Positions 1-7,396 are shown, counted from the first letter of the stretch. The stretch: 18,181 nucleotides of DNA from CAZUDO01 sp964618895 (GCA_964618895.1 CAZUDO010000035.1:1-18181); one strand, 5' to 3'. Notes: generated by a model from the letters alone, not told the origin. Translations and numbers: made by a program.

Positions 1-141
1 GAGGTCGCTGCCTGGGAGACGGCGCGAAACGGGGCGAAGAGCAAGGTCCGCTGGCACTTCACGACGGCGGACGCGCGCATCAAACTCCAGCGCCTCTACC
101 CTGTGATCGAACCGGTTGGCTCTGCCCGGGCGAAGCACTAG
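1..141 (+). CDS. IS630-family transposase, C-terminal fragment (5' end outside window)
   Basis: Reading frame 1 is open from the window edge to the TAG at 139-141 and encodes 46 residues. The segment WHFTTADARIKLQRLYP, preceded by a Trp-Glu-(x)-Ala-Arg-Asn stretch, is the characteristic C-terminal tail of IS630/Tc1-mariner-type DDE transposases, which usually end shortly after the 'FTTxDAR.KL..LYP' block. Only this tail is visible; the catalytic DDE residues would lie upstream of the window, so intactness cannot be judged. The stop codon touches the stop codon of the convergent Cys-rich gene (CTA at 142-144). I see no terminal inverted repeat or TA duplication in the next 100 bases. Confidence 0.7.
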   Translation, partial: EVAAWETARNGAKSKVRWHFTTADARIKLQRLYPVIEPVGSARAKH

Positions 142-1266
142 CTAGCCGGTGGGATCCAGGAACGCCCCGCTGGGCGATCCGGGCGGACAGGGCCAATCGG
201 CCCCCCCGTTGCCACGCAGCTGGAGACAGAGAAGCTCGTCGACGATGGTGTCGGCACTTGCGTCCACGCAGTCGATCAGCTCCTGCAGCGTCGTGACTGG
301 CGCCCCCGGGCACGTGTTGCTCTCCGGGCAGTTATCCCACCATGTGACCTTCTTGTTCCCGCCGACGGGGTCACACGTGTTGTTGCCGGTGTTGCAGGTC
401 TTGCCCTCCTGGACCTGGCAGCCGACCGCGCTCTCGCAGTCCGCGCGCGTCAGGCCGGCATTGCACGCGTTCCCACCGCCGCACTGACAGCAGAAGAGCG
501 GGTTGGGCACCGGATCGCGGTTGCCACACTTGGCCTGGATGGTAGCGACCTTCTTCGCCTCCGCCTCGGCGAGCGCCGCCTGCATGACGACGAGGCAGTC
601 GGCGCGGGTCGTGCCGAGCCCGGCCAGAAAACACTTCTCGAGGAACTTCTGGCGCCGGATCAGGTAGGTGATGCCCGCCTTGGCGATCGCCTTCTGGCAG
701 TCGAACTCCGCCTGCTCACCGAGCAGATGCTGCTCGGGGAGCGGGGTCGTGCAGTCGAGGTCGGAGCACAGCGGCGAGGTCTCGTCCAAGGCACCGCCAC
801 AGACATCGAGCGCCTGCGAGGGGTAGAGGAGCGCCAGGAACTCTTTGAGCTCCGCCTCCTTCCAGCACTGCAGGCACACGGAGAACTCGCCGGGAGTGGT
901 GACCGGGAGGGCGGCGCAGCCGGCTTCTACGCCCGCCGTCGCGGTCTCGTACACGCAGTCGGTCGGGAAGCCCAGGGCCGCCAGGTCGGCCATCGTGCAG
1001 GTGACGGCGATCTTGTCCGTCACCTTCTGGCGCACGGTGTCGATCTTGAGCGTGGTGAGCGTATCCGGGCAGCTCGCCACGTCGCCGAGGTTGCGCAGGT
1101 CGCGGCACTTCTCGTGTTTCTTGAGCACCACGCGCTGGAACGCGAACAGCTTGCCGAGCATCGCCTTCCGGCACGCCACCGGCTCGGCGCGCGCCGGGGA
1201 GGCAGCCATCATGTCGAGGGCAACGAACACGCACGCGACGCGAGCAAGAATCCGTCTCCGATCCAT
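142..1266 (-). CDS. Secreted cysteine-rich protein (374 aa)
   Basis: This is predicted to be an exported protein of unknown function. The ATG at 1264-1266 is chosen because AGAGGAG lies 7 nt upstream; a GTG six codons further upstream would put that ribosome site inside the gene. The N-terminus is a good signal peptide (MDRRR, hydrophobic core, cleavage after SPARA near residue 27). The mature part has about 28 cysteines. Its first block (CRKAMLGKLFAFQ...KKHEKC) is alpha-helical-looking, and a second helical block (DCQKAIAKAGITYLIRRQKFLEKC) repeats the same Cys-(x)n-Lys/Phe-(x)n-Cys layout, so the protein may be an internal duplication. The C-terminal third is Cys/Gly-rich (FCCQCGGG, then spaced CN/CP pairs). 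It resembles families expanded in uncultured deltaproteobacterial/Binatota genomes; that comparison is from memory. The upstream neighbour on the same strand is another Cys-rich exported protein. Confidence 0.75.
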   Translation of the reverse strand: MDRRRILARVACVFVALDMMAASPARAEPVACRKAMLGKLFAFQRVVLKKHEKCRDLRNLGDVASCPDTLTTLKIDTVRQKVTDKIAVTCTMADLAALGFPTDCVYETATAGVEAGCAALPVTTPGEFSVCLQCWKEAELKEFLALLYPSQALDVCGGALDETSPLCSDLDCTTPLPEQHLLGEQAEFDCQKAIAKAGITYLIRRQKFLEKCFLAGLGTTRADCLVVMQAALAEAEAKKVATIQAKCGNRDPVPNPLFCCQCGGGNACNAGLTRADCESAVGCQVQEGKTCNTGNNTCDPVGGNKKVTWWDNCPESNTCPGAPVTTLQELIDCVDASADTIVDELLCLQLRGNGGADWPCPPGSPSGAFLDPTG

Positions 1267-1299
1267 GGCTCGGCTCCTCTCCACCGGGAACGCAATGCG

Positions 1300-1331
1300 C
1301 GGCGCGCGGCCTCCCGAAGGGCCGCGCGCCG
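1300..1331 (-). terminator. GC-rich intercistronic hairpin
   Basis: A perfect 12-bp inverted repeat (1300-1311 with 1320-1331, 8-nt loop) starts about 10 nt after the stop codon of the upstream Cys-rich gene and lies before the next one. There is no U-tract on either strand. It may be a transcription terminator, or an mRNA-stabilising or attenuating hairpin between two cotranscribed genes. Confidence 0.4.
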
Positions 1332-1340
1332 GCGCTCAAT

Positions 1341-1811
1341 TCACGGCGCGCAGTTCGCGCAGCAGGTTGCGCTCGTGCCGACCGTACCGCCAGCCGCCGT
1401 GCAGCCCTCGGCCGTCGACTTGATCTTGCAGCGCGAGGTCGTGCACTGCGCGTCGGTCGTGCAGGCCACCGTCGCGTTGCCGACACAGGTGAAGGTGGTC
1501 AGATCGCAGGTGCCCGGCACCGGAATCGAGCAGGTGACGAAGCCCGCCTTGCCGCAGGTGGACCGTGCGGCGCAGCGCTTCACCTTGCCCTTGCAGTTGA
1601 TCGGAATCGTGCCGTCGATCGACAGCTGTTTCACCACGTGCGCGACGCAGCTCACATACCGGCCGTGGTTGGTGGCCGTGGTGCAGTCACAGGCCGCGTT
1701 GATGGCCGCCTGCACCGCACACCGTGCCGGTTCGCAGTCGGTCTGGGCCAGCGCGTTCGCGCTCGCGAGCGCAAGTCCGATCGCCAAGAAGCTCGCTCCG
1801 ATCAATCGCAT
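1341..1811 (-). CDS. Secreted cysteine-rich protein (156 aa)
   Basis: This is a small exported protein of unknown role. The ATG at 1809-1811 is chosen over an upstream in-frame extension because GAGGAGGT lies 4-5 nt upstream and the signal peptide (MRLIGASFLAIGLALASANALAQ) begins there. The mature 133 residues carry 18 cysteines. Features are an N-terminal CxxxxCAVQAAI...ACDC block, a central NHGRYVSCVAHVVK motif, a CAARSTCGKAGFVTC motif, and a C-terminal Cys/Thr-rich tail ending CCANCAP. The NHGRYVxCVA and RCAARSTCGK motifs are distinctive and I recall them in Binatota-type genomes, without a function. It has its own promoter (1864-1892) and precedes the 374-aa Cys-rich gene, separated by a strong hairpin. 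Confidence 0.75.
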   Translation of the reverse strand: MRLIGASFLAIGLALASANALAQTDCEPARCAVQAAINAACDCTTATNHGRYVSCVAHVVKQLSIDGTIPINCKGKVKRCAARSTCGKAGFVTCSIPVPGTCDLTTFTCVGNATVACTTDAQCTTSRCKIKSTAEGCTAAGGTVGTSATCCANCAP

Positions 1812-1863
1812 GAGGACCTCCTCAGATGTTCGAGAACGTGTTTTAGGTGAACCGCTGCAGCGC

Positions 1864-1892
1864 AGACTACTGCGACGATCCCCATCCGTCAA
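1864..1892 (-). promoter_or_regulatory. Sigma-70-type promoter for the 156-aa Cys-rich gene
   Basis: On the minus strand TTGACG (1892-1887) and TAGTCT (1869-1864) are separated by exactly 17 bp. The predicted start near 1857 gives a leader of about 45 nt that ends in a strong Shine-Dalgarno sequence. Confidence 0.5.
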
Positions 1893-1975
1893 CGGAAAAT
1901 CTCAGCTTGCCCCGAAGACCGCGCAGTGCGTCGGCCGCCCAAGGCGCTTGCCCCCGCCAGAGGACGCATTTTGCA

Positions 1976-2006
1976 TTGACGGCCCCCCCATCGGCTGGGG
2001 TAGAAT
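1976..2006 (+). promoter_or_regulatory. Sigma-70-type promoter for the beta-helix gene
   Basis: TTGACG (1976-1981) and TAGAAT (2001-2006) are separated by 19 bp, with a run of seven C in the spacer. The gene starts 40 bp downstream with GGGGAGG in front. The long spacer makes it suboptimal. It is divergent from the promoter at 1864-1892. Confidence 0.4.
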
Positions 2007-2046
2007 CTCGACCGGTCCGCGCGGGCCCACTGGGGAGGTTTCGCTG

Positions 2047-4302
2047 ATGCCACACGCACGCTCGTTCCGTTTCGCCGTCCTCGCCGTCCTGCTGGCTTCC
2101 GGAGGCGCGCTCGCGCATAGAGAGCGGCCCTTCCCCGACTTCGGCCCACGCTTTGGGTCGGTCCCTGACCTGAACCGCCGCAACGGGACGACCTTGGTCG
2201 TCTGCAAACCCTCGTCCAAGCCCACGCGCGCCGAGCATCTGGATATCCACTCGCGCCTGCCCGCGTCGGAGGCCGAAGACGCCGCCTGGCATCGCAACGC
2301 CAAGCTCTACCGCAAGTGCCGCTTCGAGCACATCCAGGCCGCCGTCAACGCCGCCGACCACGGCACCACCATCCTGGTCATGCCGGGCGTCTACCGCGAA
2401 GAGCCCAGCCGCGCCGTCCCCACGACCAGCACCGGCGACAACCCGGACGGCACGTACTCCTACGCGTACCACCTCGCCAACCCGAACGACGCCAACCTGA
2501 TCGGCATCATCGGCAAGCGCAACCTCATCCTCGAGGGCACGGGTATCCAGCCGCGCGACGTGCTGATCGACGTGGGCTTCGTGAAGGACGTGGGCATCCG
2601 CGCCGATCGCGCCGACGGCATCATCATCCGCAACCTCTGGGCACGCGACGCCAACGAGCACGGCATCTACGTGGTCGAGACGTCGGGCTACGCCTTCGAC
2701 CGCACGGTGGGCAGCTACAGCAAGGATTACGAGCTGTTCTCGTTCGTTTCCGACCACGGGCTGTACACCGACTGCGAAGCCGAGGGCGGCAGCGATTCGG
2801 GCATCTACATCGGCGGCGCGCCCGACACGCACGGCCAGAACCGGTTCTCGGCCACCGTCCAGCGCTGCAAGATGCACGACAACGCCCTCGGGTTCTCCGG
2901 CACCCAGGGCAACTCCGTGCACATGATCGACAACGACGTCTACGACAACGCCATCGGCCTGTCGTTCGACAGCGAGGTCGACCATCCGAACTTCCCGATG
3001 CGCTACAGCGTGATCGAGGACAATCGCATCTACGACAACAACCTCGACGTCTACGCCGCCGGGGTCGGCACGCCGGCCGGTGGCCCGGCGTACAGCTTCT
3101 TCCGCTATCCAGTCGGCACCGGCATGTGGATCATCGGCGGCGAGCACAACATCATCCGCAACAACTACTTCTACAACAACGGGCGTTTCGGCATCATCTT
3201 CTTCTTCAACCCGTTCGAGAACCACCCGGTGGCGGGCATCGCCACGCCGCGCTTCAACGAGATCACACAGAACTTCTTCGGGGTCGACCCGCTGAACAAT
3301 CCCGCGCCGAACCTGACCGCCTACCCTCCCGGCGGGATATACACCCCCGGCGGCAGCGACATCTTTTGGGACGAGAACGGCCAGGGCAACTGCGTCGACG
3401 GGCAGGCCGCCGGCTCGGGAACGGTGACCATCGACCCGCCCGGATATCCCGCCTGTCCGAACTCGGCCCCCGGTCCGGGGATCCCCCTCGCCAAGCTCAG
3501 CCTGCTGTTGGCCTGCACCCTCGACGAGGTGCCGCCCGGGTCGGGCACCTTCGTCACCCACGACAAGGATCTCTTCGATGCCCCCTATCCCTGCCCGTTC
3601 GGACACGAGAACTTCTCCGGCTACCAGAACCGCGACGAGCTCGAATGCGGCAACACCACCGTCGACCTGGGCGAGGACTGCGACGGCGGCTACGGCGGCG
3701 GCGCGGCGGGCGAGACCTGCCAGAGCCTCGGCCTGGGTCCCGACGCCGGCGGGCCGCTCGCCTGCGCGGCCGACTGCACCTATGACACCAGCGCCTGCAC
3801 GGCCCCGGGTTGCGGGCGGATCCGCAACGCCTCGATGTCGATACGCGATCAGGCCGGGACCGGAGACGACCGGATCGCCGTCACGCTCGAGGGACTCGAC
3901 GGGGCGGGACGCACGTTCGACCCCGCGACCGAGGGCATCGAGGTGACCCTGCGCGACGACACGCGGCTCATCCACACCAGCGTCAGCACCTCGCAGCTGC
4001 TGTATCAGGGCGATGTGGCGTCGGGCCCGCCCTGGACCTCCAGCCCCAACCGGTACTTCTACCTGAACCGTGACGGCAACGCGGACGGCGTCACCAAGGT
4101 CGACCTGACGGCCACCACGGGCTTCGGCGGCATCTTCAGCGCCATCGTCCGCATTCGCAACATCGACCTGCCCGCCGGCCTCCTCGGCCGGCGGACCGGC
4201 ACGGTGGTGGTGCGCATCGGCGACGACTGCTGGACCACGACCGCGCCGTGCAACACCAAGGCGAGCGCCATGGGTTGCCGGAAGAAAGCGCCGCTCCCAT
4301 GA
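2047..4302 (+). CDS. Secreted right-handed beta-helix repeat protein with Cys-rich C-terminal segment (751 aa)
   Basis: The ATG at 2047 follows GGGGAGG at about 8 nt and begins a signal peptide (MPHARSFRFAVLAVLLASGGALA). Longer in-frame extensions upstream lack both. Residues 91-120 (CRFEHIQAAVNAADHGTTILVMPGVYRE) are the typical entry strand of a parallel beta-helix protein. Residues 150-415 form successive helix coils with short strands and Asn/Asp turns (RNLILEGTG, GIIIRNLWARD, HGIYV, MIDNDVYDNAIGLSF, IEDNRIYDNNLDV, IIRNNYFYNNGRFGI), as in NosD/pectate-lyase-like folds. Residues 533-586 (ECGNTTVDLGEDCDGG...CAADCTYDTSAC) look like a Myxococcus-type Cys-rich repeat. The last 160 residues are beta-rich and end in a Cys-containing tail. 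Catalytic residues are not recognised, so it may be a carbohydrate-binding or processing surface protein. The stop overlaps an ATG at 4299. Confidence 0.8.
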   Translation: MPHARSFRFAVLAVLLASGGALAHRERPFPDFGPRFGSVPDLNRRNGTTLVVCKPSSKPTRAEHLDIHSRLPASEAEDAAWHRNAKLYRKCRFEHIQAAVNAADHGTTILVMPGVYREEPSRAVPTTSTGDNPDGTYSYAYHLANPNDANLIGIIGKRNLILEGTGIQPRDVLIDVGFVKDVGIRADRADGIIIRNLWARDANEHGIYVVETSGYAFDRTVGSYSKDYELFSFVSDHGLYTDCEAEGGSDSGIYIGGAPDTHGQNRFSATVQRCKMHDNALGFSGTQGNSVHMIDNDVYDNAIGLSFDSEVDHPNFPMRYSVIEDNRIYDNNLDVYAAGVGTPAGGPAYSFFRYPVGTGMWIIGGEHNIIRNNYFYNNGRFGIIFFFNPFENHPVAGIATPRFNEITQNFFGVDPLNNPAPNLTAYPPGGIYTPGGSDIFWDENGQGNCVDGQAAGSGTVTIDPPGYPACPNSAPGPGIPLAKLSLLLACTLDEVPPGSGTFVTHDKDLFDAPYPCPFGHENFSGYQNRDELECGNTTVDLGEDCDGGYGGGAAGETCQSLGLGPDAGGPLACAADCTYDTSACTAPGCGRIRNASMSIRDQAGTGDDRIAVTLEGLDGAGRTFDPATEGIEVTLRDDTRLIHTSVSTSQLLYQGDVASGPPWTSSPNRYFYLNRDGNADGVTKVDLTATTGFGGIFSAIVRIRNIDLPAGLLGRRTGTVVVRIGDDCWTTTAPCNTKASAMGCRKKAPLP

Positions 4303-4400
4303 GCGCCCGCGCGATCGTCGGCACGGTCGCGCTGGCACTGGCCCTCGGCCCGCCCGGGCCGATGATGTGCGGGACTCCGGGCGACACGCGCCCGCCATGA
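4299..4400 (+). CDS. Possible 33-aa hydrophobic micro-ORF, stop/start coupled to beta-helix gene
   Basis: The ATG (4299-4301) overlaps the stop codon of the beta-helix gene as ATGA. The 33 codons encode a peptide with a hydrophobic stretch (AIVGTVALALALG) followed by Pro/Gly and one Cys. Its own stop overlaps another ATG (4397), which starts an 18-codon reading frame ending at 4453. There is no independent ribosome site, so translation would depend on coupling. It could equally be decayed sequence between two operons. A 7-bp palindromic segment (4346-4361) lies inside it. Confidence 0.25.
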   Translation: MSARAIVGTVALALALGPPGPMMCGTPGDTRPP

Positions 4401-4508
4401 GCACCCACACCGCAGGCGCGCCGCATTCTCCTGGCGGTGCGACGCGGAGCTGACGCGCGGCCCGCACAGCGCGGGGCAAATTCCCTCGCGCACATCGATG
4501 CGGGGCGG

Positions 4509-4524
4509 TGGCACCCCGGTTGCT
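4509..4524 (+). promoter_or_regulatory. Sigma-54 (-24/-12) promoter of the pseudopilin operon
   Basis: TGGCAC (4509-4514) and TTGCT (4520-4524), followed by a T run, match the RpoN consensus TGGCAC-N5-TTGCW. The invariant GG (4510-4511) and GC (4522-4523) are exactly 10 bp apart. The predicted start site is about 4535, which coincides with the first pseudopilin ATG. RpoN control of type IV pilin genes is established in Pseudomonas and Geobacter. No upstream activator site was identified in 4400-4500. Confidence 0.65.
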
Positions 4525-4534
4525 TTTCCCGGCG

Positions 4535-5005
4535 ATGCGCACAATGGGCAAGGACCGGCGCGCGCGGAGCCGAGGCCACAGCTTCATGGAAGTCCTCACC
4601 GCGATGACGATCTTCGGGACGGTCATGGCCATCGGCCTCCCGAACATGGTGAACCTGCGTAAGCCCTACAAGGTGATGGGCGCGGCCCGTCAGCTGGCCG
4701 CCGACATGCAGGTCGCCCGCCAGCGCGCCATCGCCCGCAACGCCCGCTACCGGGTCGCCTTCGACACGGCGGCGGGGACGTGGACGCTCGAGCGCGAGAC
4801 CTCGCCCAACAGCAACAGTTGGACGGCCGACGGTAGCCCGCAGGCCCTGCCCACGGGCGCGTCGTTCGGCACCATCGCCGGCGGCAATCCGCTCTTCAAC
4901 ACGAGCGGCGTCCTCGCATCCGCAGTCTCGGTGCCGGTCACCATGAGCGGCGCCCACACTCGAACGGTGGTAGTCAATGTACTTGGCAAGACATCGGTCA
5001 GCTGA
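4535..5005 (+). CDS. FimT/GspH-like minor pseudopilin
   Basis: This is a minor pilin/pseudopilin of a type IV pilus or type II secretion machine, expected to be processed by prepilin peptidase and inserted in the inner membrane. With the ATG at 4535 the leader is 14 residues, basic, and ends RSRG; the mature protein begins HSFMEVLTAMTIFGTVMAIGL, with Glu at +5 and a hydrophobic helix. His at +1 replaces the usual Phe/Met. Residues about 45-65 (AARQLAADMQVARQRAIARNA) are the classic GspH/FimT helix preceding a beta domain. A GTG at 4508 is possible by frame but would lie inside the sigma-54 promoter; an ATG at 4544 is the other candidate. No clear Shine-Dalgarno is seen. It is first of four pseudopilin genes and overlaps the next by 29 nt. 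Confidence 0.85.
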   Translation: MRTMGKDRRARSRGHSFMEVLTAMTIFGTVMAIGLPNMVNLRKPYKVMGAARQLAADMQVARQRAIARNARYRVAFDTAAGTWTLERETSPNSNSWTADGSPQALPTGASFGTIAGGNPLFNTSGVLASAVSVPVTMSGAHTRTVVVNVLGKTSVS

Positions 5006-5438
5006 GGCGCGCGACCCGCGCCGGCCCACCCGCGGCATGTCGGCCGTCGAGGCCCTGGCCGCGATCGCGTTCCTGGGCATCGGGCTGGGCGCGCTCGCCG
5101 TCAACTCGGTCGCCGGCACCCGTCGGGCGAAGAACACGGACATGACGGCCGCCGCGCACGGACTCGCCCAGCAGAAACTCGAGCAGATGCGCAGCATGCC
5201 GCTCGGATCGAGCCAACACACCGCCGGGCAGTACTACGATCCCGCCAACAACCTGAAGGCGGACGGAACGGGTGGTGGGCAGTACAACCGCAGCTGGCAA
5301 GTCTCGACCAAGGACACGCCACGTTTCGGCGTCCGCACCGTCACGGTCACAGTGTCCTGGACCGAAACCTCGACGACGCACACCACCAAGATGGCGGCCT
5401 ACGTCCGCTGCCCGACCATTCCGTGCACGGGGGCATGA
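4977..5438 (+). CDS. PilV/GspI-like minor pseudopilin (153 aa)
   Basis: This is a type IV pilus/type II secretion minor pseudopilin. The basic leader ends PTRG (Gly20) and the mature protein begins MSAVEALAAIAFLGIGLGALAV, with the canonical Met+1 and Glu+5. The following helix (AAAHGLAQQKLEQMRSMP) is typical of PilV/GspI proteins. The C-terminal part is a short beta domain with two Cys near the end (VRCPTIPCTGA) that could form a disulfide. It overlaps the upstream gene by 29 nt, and its TGA at 5436-5438 overlaps the start of the next gene, so translation is probably coupled. Confidence 0.85.
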   Translation: MYLARHRSAEARDPRRPTRGMSAVEALAAIAFLGIGLGALAVNSVAGTRRAKNTDMTAAAHGLAQQKLEQMRSMPLGSSQHTAGQYYDPANNLKADGTGGGQYNRSWQVSTKDTPRFGVRTVTVTVSWTETSTTHTTKMAAYVRCPTIPCTGA

Positions 5439-6115
5439 TGACGACTCACCAGTTGCACCGGGGCCGGTCACACACGGCCGGATTCACGACCGCCGACGTG
5501 TTGGTCGGGATGGGGCTCTCGGTTATCGCGCTCTTCGCCATCTACGCCTTCAGCACGTCGCAGATGCAGGCGCTCGCGGCGCAGAGCGTCTACAATGAGA
5601 GCCAGAACGTCACGCGCTCGGTGATCGATCTGGTCACGCGCGAGCTGCGGATGGCGACCTACGACTCGGGGATCGCCCTCACCACATCCCCCGGACCGAG
5701 CTGTCCGGGAGTGAAGCAGGGCCTCACCCTGGCCACACCGAGCAGCATCCGCTTCAAGCAGGACCTCGACCTCAACGGCGTCATCGGCATCAGCGGCGGT
5801 GAGGATGTCACCTACGATGTGCTCGGCAGCAGCCTGCGGCGCACGGACGGCACCGCACTCCCCGAAGAGCTCGTGAGCGGACTCACCGGCAACGGATTCG
5901 TGCTGCAGTACTTCAATGGCAGCAACCCGCCGGTGGAGCTCATCCCGAGCGGCAGTCCCCCGGCGCTCACCGCCAGCCAGCGCGACTGCGTCGCCAAGGT
6001 GCGCGTGACCGTCCGGGCCAAGATCACGGACACGAGCACCGCGGGCGCGTACGGCCTCACCTCGCTCGCCGAGTCCGAGATCGCGATCCGGAACCGTTCG
6101 CTCAGCAACTTCTAG
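5435..6115 (+). CDS. PilW/GspJ-like minor pseudopilin (226 aa)
   Basis: The ATG at 5435 overlaps the preceding stop codon; a second ATG follows directly and a GTG at 5423 is an alternative. The leader ends HTAG (Gly16) and the mature protein begins FTTADVLVGMGLSVIALFAIYAF: a normal Phe+1 and hydrophobic helix, but Asp instead of Glu at +5. The segment after the helix (NVTRSVIDLVTRELRMATYD) is the signature of PilW/GspJ-type proteins. About 130 residues of beta-rich domain follow, with Cys residues near mature positions 80 and 185 that may pair. It is the third gene of the cluster; the next gene begins 10 nt after its stop. Confidence 0.85.
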   Translation: MMTTHQLHRGRSHTAGFTTADVLVGMGLSVIALFAIYAFSTSQMQALAAQSVYNESQNVTRSVIDLVTRELRMATYDSGIALTTSPGPSCPGVKQGLTLATPSSIRFKQDLDLNGVIGISGGEDVTYDVLGSSLRRTDGTALPEELVSGLTGNGFVLQYFNGSNPPVELIPSGSPPALTASQRDCVAKVRVTVRAKITDTSTAGAYGLTSLAESEIAIRNRSLSNF

Positions 6116-6125
6116 GAGACCCACG

Positions 6126-7325
6126 ATGTCGACGGCCAACAGCCTCCCGCACCTCCCGGCGCGCCGGCGCGGCCAGAAGGGCATCGCTCTTCCGGTCGCC
6201 CTGTTCACCATGTCGGCGCTGCTCGCGGTCGCCGCCTCGTCGTTGATCGTCGGCAGTGCCGGCATCCGCGCCACGCGCAGCTACCGCGGCGCGGCACAGG
6301 TTCATCTGGCGGCCGAGTCGGGGCTGTCCGAGGCGCTCCAGGTCATCAACGGCCCCGGCGTGATCAACTTCCAGAACGACGTGGTCAACCAGTGGGGGAC
6401 GATCTACGGCACGCAGGTGCGGAGCTTTGCGCCCCTCAGCGGCTTCACCTACTTCGTCCAGCAGCCGCAGCCGGGCGCGAACCCCACCAACAGCGGGCGC
6501 TTGATCGCCACGGCCTGGGGTCCCGAAGGCGTGAAGAACGTCGTGGTCGCGAACCTCACCCGTTCGAGCATCCCCACCACCGCGCCGGGCGCGATCTACC
6601 TCGCCAGCGACGCGACGACCAACTCGGACTTCCAGGGGAACACGTTCGCGGTGGACGGCACCGACCACAACTACACCGGCGGCGCCGGCCCGGGCAGCCC
6701 CGTCCCGGGGCTCTCGACCCGCAACCAGACCAACACCCTCGAGGCCATCGCCAGCCTGAGCGGCGGCCAGATCGACAACATCCTCGGCCTCGGCTTCCTC
6801 GCCGGGCCGCCGATGGTCCCGAGCGTCATGACCTCGCCCGCCGCGCCCAGCGTGGCACAGATCGACCAGATGGCGATCGACCTGCTCTTGCTGGCGCACG
6901 TCACCAACAACAACGACAACATCAACGGCAACGCCACCTTCGGCACCACGGCGGCGCCGCAGATCACCCACTTCCCCCAGAGCACCGAGATCAGCGGCAA
7001 CGGCAACGCCACCGGCGCCGGCATTCTGATCGTCGACGGCGACCTCATCATCAACGGCAACTTCAACTTCAAGGGTCTCGTCCTTGTGCGCGGTCGCACG
7101 CAGGTTGGCACGACCGGCATCACCGGCAACGCCACCGTGTACGGCACCCTCTGGACCAACGACGTGAACCTGAGCGTCGGCGGGAGCGCCATCTGCTACT
7201 ACAGCACGCAGGCGCTGGCGCTGGCCAACCAGGTCGGCGGTGGCGGCGCGCTGCCGTCACCGATGCTGCTCACCTCGTTGGTCGACTGCGCCGCGGTGGC
7301 ATCGGGCACCGGCGGCTGTCCGTAA
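6126..7325 (+). CDS. PilX/GspK-like pilus assembly protein with Asn/Gly-rich tail (399 aa)
   Basis: AGGAGA lies 7 nt before the ATG. Gly19 is followed by IALPVALFTMSALLAVAASSLIV, a PilX/GspK-type N-terminal helix without Glu+5, as expected for that family, and then the usual amphipathic continuation (RGAAQVHLAAESGLSEALQ). The body is longer than typical PilX. Residues about 258-360 contain short repeated strands with NNDNINGNATFG, ISGNGNATGAG, LIINGNFNFKG, GITGNATVYG and DVNLSVGG spacings. This regular N-G-N pattern suggests a beta-solenoid, reminiscent of polymer-forming (bactofilin-like) or autotransporter repeats. It closes the pseudopilin operon; hairpins follow within about 100 bp. Confidence 0.8.
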   Translation: MSTANSLPHLPARRRGQKGIALPVALFTMSALLAVAASSLIVGSAGIRATRSYRGAAQVHLAAESGLSEALQVINGPGVINFQNDVVNQWGTIYGTQVRSFAPLSGFTYFVQQPQPGANPTNSGRLIATAWGPEGVKNVVVANLTRSSIPTTAPGAIYLASDATTNSDFQGNTFAVDGTDHNYTGGAGPGSPVPGLSTRNQTNTLEAIASLSGGQIDNILGLGFLAGPPMVPSVMTSPAAPSVAQIDQMAIDLLLLAHVTNNNDNINGNATFGTTAAPQITHFPQSTEISGNGNATGAGILIVDGDLIINGNFNFKGLVLVRGRTQVGTTGITGNATVYGTLWTNDVNLSVGGSAICYYSTQALALANQVGGGGALPSPMLLTSLVDCAAVASGTGGCP

Positions 7326-7396
7326 CGATTCTGGGGGCCCGTCCGCTGCTCGCGCGCTCCGCGCGCTGCGCTGCTCCGATGCCCCCAGACCCCGCG

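Noticed and set aside
727..2046. 440-codon N-terminal extension of the beta-helix frame
   Set aside because: It is antisense to two Cys-rich genes with their own ribosome sites. The signal peptide and Shine-Dalgarno place the real start at 2047.
1867..4647. Long open frame (over 900 codons) on the minus strand opposite the beta-helix gene
   Set aside because: It is an antisense shadow of a GC-rich gene: the peptide is a Val/Ala/Gly/Arg-rich mixture without domains. The plus strand has a signal peptide, ribosome site and beta-helix repeats.
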